DNA of 64,000 bases. Source: Spirochaeta sp. UBA5339. Lineage in GTDB: Bacteria; Spirochaetota; Spirochaetia; DSM-2461. Positions 16,301-23,416 of the stretch are shown here, piece after piece. A model generated the notes under the pieces. That model saw only the letters and a list, made by a program, of their open reading frames with translations. It ran no database searches and was not told where the DNA came from. Both the position numbers and the translations under genes were made by a program. The stretch covers positions 1 through 64,000 of the forward strand of contig DHQL01000010.1 of NCBI GenBank assembly GCA_002408085.1. Reading direction: 5' to 3'. Position 1 is the stretch's first letter. Each line of letters starts with the position of its first letter.

Positions 16301-18130
16301 CTATGCTCCTTTCTGCTGTGAAGCGCTTTCCAGTTCACGGCGCAGCTCTTTTTCCATCTGAGTCTGCAGCCGGAACACATCCCGGTAGAAGCCGTCCTCC
16401 TGGATCAGCTCCTCATGGCGGCCCTGCTGGACAATCCGCCCCTTTTCAAGGACCAGAATCCTGTCCGCCTGGCGGAGGGTCTGAATCCTGTGGGCTATGA
16501 TAAAGGTGGTCCGGCCGGAAACCAGCTCTTTCAGGGCCTTTTTAATCTTCTCTTCGGTATCCGCATCCACCGCCGAGGTGGAGTCATCGAGGATCAGGAG
16601 ACGGGGGTCCTTCAGCAGGGTCCTGGCAATGGCAATCCTCTGCTTCTGCCCACCCGACAGGCTCACTCCCTTCTCCCCTACCATGGTGTCATAGCCCTCG
16701 GGGAAACTCATAATCGATTCATGGACCATGGCCGCTTTGGCGGCCCGGATCATCTCCTCCCGGCTCACATCCCTGTCCAGGGAGTAGCAGATGTTCTCGG
16801 CCACGGTCATGGAGAAGAGGAAGGGCTCCTGCTGAACAATACCGATATGCCGTCTCAGGCTGTGTCGGTTGTAGCTGTGCAGGTCCTCACCGTCCAGAAG
16901 GATCTTTCCTTCCGTATAGTCGTAGAACCGGGGCAGAAGATTGACCAGTGTCGTCTTTCCCGAACCAGTGGCTCCAAGAAGGGCGATCTTCTCACCCTCA
17001 CGGCAGCTGAAGCTGATATCTTCCAGCACCTTGTCTCCGGCCTTACCCTCCAGGCTGTAGCGGAACCCGGCATTTATAAATTCCAGATTCCCCTTAAGCT
17101 CATGGGCGTCCAGAGCCGTACCGCTCTTCAGATCCTCCTGCTCCTCGTCGAGGATCTCCCGGATTCTTCTGTAGGAGACATGGCTCTTGGAGATCTCCGA
17201 TATGGTCCGTCCCAGCTCCTGCATGGGCCAGATCAGGGCGTTTACCATGCTGGAAAAGGCGATAAAGGTTCCCGGCGAGATTGTTCCGTTCAGAGCCATA
17301 AAGCCCCCCAGAAGGAGGGTGGCCGAAAACTGAAGACCGCAGAGGATATGGCCGAAGGGCCAGTAAAGACTGTTCCACCAGGCCAGGCGCATTCCCTTAG
17401 CCCTCTGCAGGGCGTTGATCTTCCGAAACTGATCCTTCTCCCACTCCTGACGGGCAAAGGCACGGACGACCCTGATTCCCGAAAGGTTCTCCTGAATGCG
17501 GTTGGACATCCTTCCCTCCACATCCTGATAGTCGTCGTAGGCATCAAAAATCTTAAAGAAGAACACCGTGGATACGGCGCCCACCACGGGCACGACAATC
17601 ACCGAGAAGAGGGCCAGCTTCCACTCCAGAACAAGAAGTATCCCCAGGTTGATGGAGAACTGGAAGAAGACCTGAAAGATCTCGGGGATCTGATTCGCGT
17701 AAAACTTCCTCACCGTATCCACATCGCTGGTGGAACGCTGTACAAGCTCGCCGGTCTGGGATGAGTCGTGGAAGGAGAAGGAGAGCCGCTGCATATGGTC
17801 GTAGAGACTGTTGCGCATCCTCCGGATAACCTGCTCCGAACAGTGGGCCTTGCCCCATCCGTGAAGATAGCTCAAGGCTCCCTTGAAGAGTGCCAGAGCC
17901 AGGAAGACCAGGGTCCAGACCAGGAGGAAGTGTATAATCCCGGCACCCCTGACTTCAGAATCGAGAAGGCCGTCCACAACATGGCGGATCACCATAAAAC
18001 CGGTCACCTCGGCGGCGATGGTCAATCCCAGGGCCAGAATGGTAAGAGTATAGAGTCTCCGGTTTCCCTTAAGCAGGGCGAAAAGTGTCAGGAATCCCCT
18101 GAATCCGGACTCTTTTGTTTTCTGTTTCAT
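16301..18130 (-). CDS. ABC exporter half-transporter (degenerate Walker B subunit)
   Basis: A 609-residue partner: N-terminal six-helix domain and C-terminal ATPase with Walker A GATGSGKTT and signature LSGGQKQRIAIAR. The Walker B ends LILDDSTSA, so Asp replaces the catalytic Glu. Its degenerate site pairs with the LSVGQ signature of the other subunit, placing both defects in one nucleotide site, as in known heterodimeric exporters. The frame is open to 18277, but that stretch contains the attenuator terminator; ATG 18130 follows GGAGGGCGG and is the credible start. CCGCCC-N4-GGGCGG around this site may hide it. Expression appears controlled by the leader described at 18238-18462. Confidence 0.88.
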   Translation of the reverse strand: MKQKTKESGFRGFLTLFALLKGNRRLYTLTILALGLTIAAEVTGFMVIRHVVDGLLDSEVRGAGIIHFLLVWTLVFLALALFKGALSYLHGWGKAHCSEQVIRRMRNSLYDHMQRLSFSFHDSSQTGELVQRSTSDVDTVRKFYANQIPEIFQVFFQFSINLGILLVLEWKLALFSVIVVPVVGAVSTVFFFKIFDAYDDYQDVEGRMSNRIQENLSGIRVVRAFARQEWEKDQFRKINALQRAKGMRLAWWNSLYWPFGHILCGLQFSATLLLGGFMALNGTISPGTFIAFSSMVNALIWPMQELGRTISEISKSHVSYRRIREILDEEQEDLKSGTALDAHELKGNLEFINAGFRYSLEGKAGDKVLEDISFSCREGEKIALLGATGSGKTTLVNLLPRFYDYTEGKILLDGEDLHSYNRHSLRRHIGIVQQEPFLFSMTVAENICYSLDRDVSREEMIRAAKAAMVHESIMSFPEGYDTMVGEKGVSLSGGQKQRIAIARTLLKDPRLLILDDSTSAVDADTEEKIKKALKELVSGRTTFIIAHRIQTLRQADRILVLEKGRIVQQGRHEELIQEDGFYRDVFRLQTQMEKELRRELESASQQKGA

Positions 18131-18237
18131 AATCTGTCCGCCCTCCGGGGCGGTGTACTTGATGTTTTCGGGATGATTCTGCGGCGGGATGCCCCGGAAA
18201 AGTTTATCCCCAATGGGGAGCCGGACAATCAGGGCAT

Positions 18238-18272
18238 AAAAAAACCGCAGAAAACCTATGGGCCGTCTGCGG
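18238..18272 (-). terminator. Attenuator terminator upstream of the ABC exporter
   Basis: On the minus strand CCGCAGA (18266-18272) pairs with TCTGCGG (18245-18251) and is followed by seven T: a proper intrinsic terminator, placed after a promoter and leader ORF but before the exporter genes. Its 5' arm, CGCAGACG (18264-18271), can instead pair perfectly over 8 bp with CGTCTGCG at 18309-18316 inside the leader ORF, which would form an antiterminator. A small hairpin AATCTG-ATA-CAGATT lies between the arms. Confidence 0.85.
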
Positions 18273-18300
18273 TGCAATAATCTGTATCAGATTCTGAAGG

Positions 18301-18378
18301 TCAATGGTCGCAGACGTATTCGGCTAGGGCATACCAAGCTCTGTTAAGTGTTGCGGGATAATCAATGATACTTAACAT
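18301..18378 (-). CDS. 25-codon leader peptide of the ABC exporter attenuator
   Basis: A small ORF with an excellent site, GGAAGGAG, 9 nt before its ATG. The peptide begins MLSIIDYPATL, contains Arg-Ala-Trp-Tyr, and ends EYVCDH. It lies just after a consensus-like promoter and just before an intrinsic terminator. Its codons 21-24 carry CGTCTGCG, one arm of the antiterminator. A ribosome at the stop codon (18301-18303) would cover this arm and let the terminator form; one stalled earlier would leave it free. An 8-bp hairpin TGTTAAGT/ACTTAACA lies inside the early codons. The arrangement parallels B. subtilis bmrB-bmrCD, where translation-blocking antibiotics induce an ABC exporter. The peptide sequence itself is not recognised. 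Confidence 0.8.
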   Translation of the reverse strand: MLSIIDYPATLNRAWYALAEYVCDH

Positions 18379-18433
18379 TAAACACGTCTCCTTCCTTTCA
18401 ATTCCGGGCTCTTCAGGCCCGGGTACTTAAATC

Positions 18434-18462
18434 AACATAAGCTCATTAGTGGATCATGTCAA
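18434..18462 (-). promoter_or_regulatory. Promoter of the leader and ABC exporter
   Basis: TTGACA (18457-18462) and TATGTT (18434-18439) on the minus strand with a 17-bp spacer, immediately after the aminotransferase stop codon. It separates the exporter from the aminotransferase and makes the leader ORF the first thing transcribed. Confidence 0.8.
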
Positions 18463-18468
18463 GAAAAA

Positions 18469-19647
18469 TCAGCCGAAAATATTCTCTGCGGCTCTCTTGA
18501 AGGCAGCCTCCGATCGGGCGATCATATCGTCATCCACACAGTAGGAGAGGCGGAAGTAACCGGGAAGTCCGAATCCCCGCCCCGGAACGGCCAGAATATT
18601 CTGCTCCTGCAGGAAGTTGACCACCATCATATCATCCCCCATGGGTGCCCTGGGGAAGAGGTAGAAGGTTCCTTCGGGAAGGTCCAGATCAAAACCGCAG
18701 TCAATCAGAATCTTGCCCAGGGCGTCCCTCTTTCTCTGGTACTGCTCTACATCCACAGCCAGTCCCTGAAGGCGTCCCACAACCCTCTGCATCAGGGCCG
18801 ATGCATTCACATACCCCAGGATTCGATTGCAGAGGATGGCGCCGTTGACCACATGATCCCTGTCCTCAAGTTCAGGGCCTACTGCCAGAAACCCGATCCT
18901 TTCACCGGGTACAGAGAGGTCTTTTGAATAGGAGGTACAGACCATGGTATGGGGGTAGATGGCCGGAATGGAGGGAACATCGGCTCCTCCATAGACGATC
19001 TTTCTGTATGGTTCGTCACAGACAATGTAGATCCGGCGTCCGATTTCGGCGCTTTTGCGCTCCAGCATGGCGGCCAGCTTCTTCAGGGTCTCTTCAGAGT
19101 AGACCTTTCCCGAGGGGTTGTTGGGGCTGTTGATAATCAGACCGGCAGTGGTATTGTCAATGGCCGCCTCAAAGGCATCCACATCAAGGTCGAAGCCGGG
19201 CAGACAGTCCACCAGCTCCAGTTTGCCTCCGTGGTTGTCGCAGTAGAAGTTGTACTCCATAAAACAGGGACGGCTGGCCAGAATTTTGTCGCCGGGGTTG
19301 AGAATGGTCTTGAGCGCCACATTCAGGGCACCTCCGGCGCCGCTTGTCATCAGAATATCTTCGGTACGGAAGGGCACCTTCTGCTCTTCAGTCAGATAGG
19401 CGGCAACCTGCTCCCTTACAAAGGGGTAACCCGCATTGGGCATGTAGCCGTGCATATCCTCCTTTGAAGCCTCTTCAAGAAGGATCTTTGTAAACTCTTC
19501 GGGGGGCATTGCCGAGGGGTTGCCGATGGAGTAGTCATATACATTATCCGATCCGAACTCCGCCTTGAGCCGGGCGCCTGTTTCAAACATCTTCCTGATA
19601 AAGGAGGAAGAAGCCTGCATCTCTTCAATTTTCCTGGAAACAGCCAT
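18469..19647 (-). CDS. PLP-dependent aminotransferase, class I/II
   Basis: A 392-residue cytoplasmic enzyme of the aspartate aminotransferase fold. The PLP lysine is in SYSKDLSVPGERIGFL, with NSPNNPSGKVY as the cofactor/substrate loop and VCDEPYRKIVYGG as the strand bearing the pyridine-N aspartate. FRLSYCVDD supplies the carboxylate-binding arginine near the C-terminus. The amino donor cannot be decided from sequence. Monocistronic by position, since a new promoter begins right behind it. GGAGAAAT lies 12 nt before the ATG, a little far. Confidence 0.88.
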   Translation of the reverse strand: MAVSRKIEEMQASSSFIRKMFETGARLKAEFGSDNVYDYSIGNPSAMPPEEFTKILLEEASKEDMHGYMPNAGYPFVREQVAAYLTEEQKVPFRTEDILMTSGAGGALNVALKTILNPGDKILASRPCFMEYNFYCDNHGGKLELVDCLPGFDLDVDAFEAAIDNTTAGLIINSPNNPSGKVYSEETLKKLAAMLERKSAEIGRRIYIVCDEPYRKIVYGGADVPSIPAIYPHTMVCTSYSKDLSVPGERIGFLAVGPELEDRDHVVNGAILCNRILGYVNASALMQRVVGRLQGLAVDVEQYQRKRDALGKILIDCGFDLDLPEGTFYLFPRAPMGDDMMVVNFLQEQNILAVPGRGFGLPGYFRLSYCVDDDMIARSEAAFKRAAENIFG

Positions 19648-19811
19648 TTTATTACATTTCTCCTGATTGATGGTAATGGGCTTTACTCTAACAGCAAATC
19701 AGCGCTTTCACAATCTCCCCTCACAGTCCTTCTGAGGGATCACAGAAAAACCCCTAACCCGGCGGGGAATAGTCCCTTTTCATTCCAATCCATTCGAGCT
19801 AAAATCAGGCA

Positions 19812-21122
19812 ATGACCAATAGACTGCATCTTATAATCCTGACTCTGCTATCTCTCATAACTGCATCCTGCGCGACAGTAAAAGCCTATGAGCACCCGGT
19901 GATGACCCCTCCGGCGATATTGGATGATGATCAATATAACCCCTTTATCGGTGCCCCCGTCCTGGAGGACCGGAACAGACTGCCCGTTCTTTTTGCCACA
20001 AACCGGATTCCAGCCGGCGAGGGGGACAAACAGCCTCACTATCTTGACCAGAGAACCGATCTGATCCGTTTTGGAGAGGCGGGAGTCGCCATCTCCAACA
20101 GGAACCTGACCTGGGACGATATGGCCATGATTGAAGATTACCGTAACCGGAAAAGGGACGGCATAATGAAAGTCACCGATGTAGAGGACTACGGCATAAT
20201 GGATGACTCGGCCACCATCTTCTCCGGATCCGAGGATGAGATCGACGGGTATGCTAAAGAGCGCTTCCTGATCCAGCTGCGCTCACAGCTGGCCAGATCG
20301 GAGACTAAGGATGTCTACATCTTTGTCCACGGCTACAATGTCAGTTTTGAGAACCCCATAATGATGACAGCGGAGCTGAGGCACTACCTGGGCTACCGGG
20401 GTGCCTTTATGACCTTCGGCTGGCCCGCCACGGATATAGGCACCGCCTATTTCAAGGACCTGGATACCGCCATGATGTCCACCCGTCCCTTCCGGATTTT
20501 CCTGGAGTTTCTTGCCCGCCAGCCGGAAGTCGAAAAAATCCATATCCTGGGCTACAGCGCCGGAACCCGCCTTGTCACCTCAACACTGAGCCAGATTACT
20601 CTTCAAAGATGCGGACAGAGTCCAGAAGAGATGAGATCCGCCACTAAACTGGGTACGGTGATTCTGAGCAACAGCGATATGGACCGCAGCGTATTCGGTT
20701 CCTACCTTGCTGACGGACAGCTGGATATTCTTGAGAGAATGACTGTCTATACCTCCAGTAAGGACTCGGTTCTCAACAGCACGAGAACCTTCTACTTCCG
20801 CCCCAGGCTGGGACAGACCATGAGCCCGAATCTTATTACTAACGAGATAAGTTCCTTTCTGGAGCAGAATGACAGAATCAGTATTGTGGATGTAAGCAAT
20901 GCGGAGAATGTAACAGCCATGGGAGGACACTTCTACTTTCTGGAAAGCTCCTGGGTAAGCAGCGACCTGCTTCTCAGTTTTATAACAGGCAAGGGGCCTG
21001 CTCAGAGGGGACTGGTCCGAAATCCCGACCAGCCGATATGGCAGTTTCCAGATGACTATGTGGAGCGGACCAGACGGCTCTTCAGAGGTACTCCCGTCAA
21101 TACGGGAGCAGGATATCCTTGA
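19812..21122 (+). CDS. Lipoprotein alpha/beta hydrolase (DUF900-like)
   Basis: A 436-residue protein with a lipoprotein signal peptide ending LITASC (lipidated Cys at about residue 19-20). The hydrolase core has FVHGYNVSFENP as the oxyanion region and the nucleophile elbow G-Y-S249-A-G. A late GGHFYF could supply the catalytic His. The arrangement matches the DUF900/PF05990 family of putative esterases. It should sit on a periplasmic or outer membrane face. The gene stands alone with no close partner. The substrate is unknown. Confidence 0.82.
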   Translation: MTNRLHLIILTLLSLITASCATVKAYEHPVMTPPAILDDDQYNPFIGAPVLEDRNRLPVLFATNRIPAGEGDKQPHYLDQRTDLIRFGEAGVAISNRNLTWDDMAMIEDYRNRKRDGIMKVTDVEDYGIMDDSATIFSGSEDEIDGYAKERFLIQLRSQLARSETKDVYIFVHGYNVSFENPIMMTAELRHYLGYRGAFMTFGWPATDIGTAYFKDLDTAMMSTRPFRIFLEFLARQPEVEKIHILGYSAGTRLVTSTLSQITLQRCGQSPEEMRSATKLGTVILSNSDMDRSVFGSYLADGQLDILERMTVYTSSKDSVLNSTRTFYFRPRLGQTMSPNLITNEISSFLEQNDRISIVDVSNAENVTAMGGHFYFLESSWVSSDLLLSFITGKGPAQRGLVRNPDQPIWQFPDDYVERTRRLFRGTPVNTGAGYP

Positions 21123-21184
21123 CCCCGGACCTCCGGAACGTCATGATGTAAAAAAATAACGGAACCAACATAGAGGATATATCA

Positions 21185-21862
21185 ATGAACGATGAAATTC
21201 TGACACTGGCAGAGGTAGCTGAATATCTGAAGCTTTCCGATAAGACAGTACTCAAAATGGTCAGAAATCAGGAAATACCCTGCGCCAAGATTGCCAACCA
21301 GTGGCGCTTCTCCAAACTTGCTCTGAATGACTGGATTTCATCGAAAATGGAAGTAATTCCCCGAAACGACCTGACCCGTCTCATTGAAAAGGAGTTCGAT
21401 TCCGTTCCCCTCTCCCGCCTGATGGATACGGCCAATATCATTCTCCCCCTTAAGGCCCGGACCCGGGAGGAGGTGATCAATGAACTGGGACAGAAGGCCT
21501 TTGAATCCCGTCTGATCTCGGACAAATCTGTTTTTGTAAAAAAGCTGATGGAACGGGAAGAACTTACCTCAACCTCCATCGGCAGCGGCATGGCCATCCC
21601 TCATCTCCGGAACGCCTCCCCTGAAGTAGTGAAAGAACCGAAAATCATCATTGCTGTCTCACCTGAGGGTGTGGATTTCGGCTCCTTTGACGGAGAGCTG
21701 ACAAAGATATTTTTTCTCCTTGTCTCTGACAGCGAGGTGGTTCATCTGAGGATTCTTTCCAAACTGAGCCGCATCCTGATGAGGGATCAAGCCGCCTCTG
21801 AACTTCAATCCATACACAGCAAGACCGGTTTTATCCAGTATTTTATTGAAGCCGAAAAATAG
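21185..21862 (+). CDS. Helix-turn-helix / PTS EIIA (fructose-mannitol type) fusion
   Basis: A 225-residue protein. Residues 1-55 form an excisionase/MerR-like DNA-binding domain (LTLAEVAEYLKLSDKTVLKMV, IPCAKIANQWRFSK). Residues about 75-222 are an EIIA domain of the PtsN/fructose class, with the phospho-accepting H140 in SGMAIPHLR intact. No permease or EIIB is nearby, so it is more likely a regulator whose DNA binding responds to PTS phosphorylation than a transporter component. The start has GAGGATAT 6 nt upstream. It precedes the nucleoside transporter but is separated from it by 240 bp with a separate promoter. Confidence 0.85.
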   Translation: MNDEILTLAEVAEYLKLSDKTVLKMVRNQEIPCAKIANQWRFSKLALNDWISSKMEVIPRNDLTRLIEKEFDSVPLSRLMDTANIILPLKARTREEVINELGQKAFESRLISDKSVFVKKLMEREELTSTSIGSGMAIPHLRNASPEVVKEPKIIIAVSPEGVDFGSFDGELTKIFFLLVSDSEVVHLRILSKLSRILMRDQAASELQSIHSKTGFIQYFIEAEK

Positions 21863-21988
21863 ATATATCATTCCTTTTTTCCTACATTTCCGTATATCTG
21901 GATTTCCGCATAAATAAACAGATAATATCATACAATATTGTAAGTTATTCCGGTATACGACTTTATATGAACCTCATTTCATCGGCTC

Positions 21989-22062
21989 CTGACTGATCAG
22001 TCAGATAAATTCATGTGTATATTTATACTTTTGTTGACAAAATCTTGAGATATACAGACAAT
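21989..22062 (+). promoter_or_regulatory. Palindromic operator and promoter of the nucleoside transporter operon
   Basis: CTGACTGATCAGTCAG (21989-22004) is a perfect 16-bp palindrome, of the compact type bound by TetR-family dimers among others. About 30 bp on, TTGACA (22034-22039) and GACAAT (22057-22062) have a 17-bp spacer. The palindrome would lie near -65, upstream of the promoter. No TetR gene is in the window. Confidence 0.5.
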
Positions 22063-22101
22063 CATTTTTAGAAAGTGAAAAAAATTCCAGGAGAAAGTGA
22101 A

Positions 22102-23295
22102 ATGAAAAAGTTACAGACTCTTCTTCTTGCAGCTCTTATGCTGTGTGTGTCCGTCTCCCTCTTTGCCGGCGGTGGTCAGGATACTGTCGAGAAAGACTCA
22201 GAAACCGTCAAAGCCGGTTTTATCTACATAGGTCCTGCCGGAGACTTCGGATGGACCTATGCCCATGATCAGGGCCGCCTCTATGTCGAGGAAAAGTTTC
22301 CCTGGCTGGAAACTGTTATTGTTGAGTCCGTTCCCGAGGGCGACGCCGTGCGTTTTATCGACAGACTTGTTCAGGAACAGAAGTGCGACATCGTATTCAC
22401 AACCAGCTTCGGTTACATGGATGACTCCGTTGCCGCCGCTGAAAAGTACCCCGAAGTACAGTTCTATCACTGCTCCGGATACAAGAGAGCCGCTAACCTT
22501 GGAACCTATATGGGTGATATGTACCAGATCTACTACCTTAACGGTCTGATCGCCGGTGCCGTTTCCGAAAGCAACAAAATCGGTTACGTAGCCGCCTTCC
22601 CCATTCCCGAGCTCTTCCGCCATATGAACGCCTTTGCTCTGGGTATCAAGGAAGTTAACCCCGAAGCCACTGTAAGTGTTAAATGGATCTACTCCTGGTA
22701 CGGACCCGATCAGGCCAGAGAGGCCGCCGAGGCACTGGTTGCCGAGGGCTGTGACGTTCTTGCCTTTACAGAAGATACACCCGCAGTAATCGAAGTTGCC
22801 CAGGAGCATATGGAAAAGGGTAAAACCGTTTATGCCATGAGCCACTACAGCCCCATGCAGGTTTACGGCGAGGATGCCGCTATTACCGGTCAGCTTACTG
22901 ACTGGGGAATCCTCTACGAGCAGATCCTTATGGACTACAAGGACGGAAAGACAGGCGACCTGACCGACTACGACCTCCTCTACCTCCTGAAGGAAGAGGC
23001 TGTAGAACTGGGTGCCGACTACGACAATAAGATTAACCCCAAGTATGTAGATATGCTGAAAAGCACAATGGTTGAAGACAAGGACTTCGGAACCATCAAT
23101 GTCTATGATCTGGTTATGAAACGCTATGACCAGATGGTTCAGGGAAGAGATGTATTTGATCCTTTCGTAGGTCCCATCTACGATCAGGCCGGTACAATGC
23201 AGATTGCCGACGGCGAGATGGCCTCCATCGGTCACCTCTTCAGCGACATGATGTACCAGATCGACAACTTTGTTACTCCCCTGCCCCAGCAGTAA
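22102..23295 (+). CDS. BMP/PnrA-family substrate-binding protein of a nucleoside ABC transporter
   Basis: A 397-residue exported binding protein. The signal peptide runs MKKLQTLLLAALMLCVSVSLFA and is followed by GGGQD, a form common in spirochaetal binding proteins without a lipobox cysteine. The body matches the Bmp/PnrA (Med) family, with KAGFIYIGPAGDFGWTYAHDQG at the N-terminus of the mature protein and a type I periplasmic-binding fold. PnrA and BmpA relatives bind purine nucleosides. The frame begins with GTG at 22075, but ATG 22102 has AGGAG 8 nt upstream. A strong terminator follows, so it is probably made in excess of the ATPase and permeases. Confidence 0.9.
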   Translation: MKKLQTLLLAALMLCVSVSLFAGGGQDTVEKDSETVKAGFIYIGPAGDFGWTYAHDQGRLYVEEKFPWLETVIVESVPEGDAVRFIDRLVQEQKCDIVFTTSFGYMDDSVAAAEKYPEVQFYHCSGYKRAANLGTYMGDMYQIYYLNGLIAGAVSESNKIGYVAAFPIPELFRHMNAFALGIKEVNPEATVSVKWIYSWYGPDQAREAAEALVAEGCDVLAFTEDTPAVIEVAQEHMEKGKTVYAMSHYSPMQVYGEDAAITGQLTDWGILYEQILMDYKDGKTGDLTDYDLLYLLKEEAVELGADYDNKINPKYVDMLKSTMVEDKDFGTINVYDLVMKRYDQMVQGRDVFDPFVGPIYDQAGTMQIADGEMASIGHLFSDMMYQIDNFVTPLPQQ

Positions 23296-23326
23296 GACTT
23301 ATGGCTCCTTGATATAAGGAGACAGG

Positions 23327-23352
23327 AAAGGGACGCTTCGGCGTCCCTTTTT
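23327..23352 (+). terminator. Intra-operon terminator after the BMP gene
   Basis: AAAGGGACGC-TTCG-GCGTCCCTTT: a perfect 10-bp stem with a UUCG tetraloop and a T-run. It lies between the binding-protein gene and the ATPase gene. Partial read-through would give high binding protein and low membrane components. I see no convincing separate promoter in the 65 bp that remain. Confidence 0.9.
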
Positions 23353-23416
23353 CAATTTCCGGACCCGGAGAACCAAAAAAGGTCTGACATCTTCAGACCC
23401 CATGCGGAGAATAATT

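Noticed and set aside
16415..17764. A 449-codon open frame antisense to the ABC exporter gene
   Set aside because: It mirrors the conserved ATPase gene, has no family features, and has Gly/His/Gln-rich shadow composition.
22198..23235. A 345-codon open frame antisense to the BMP protein gene
   Set aside because: The plus-strand gene has a signal peptide, ribosome binding site and known family; the antisense frame has none of these.
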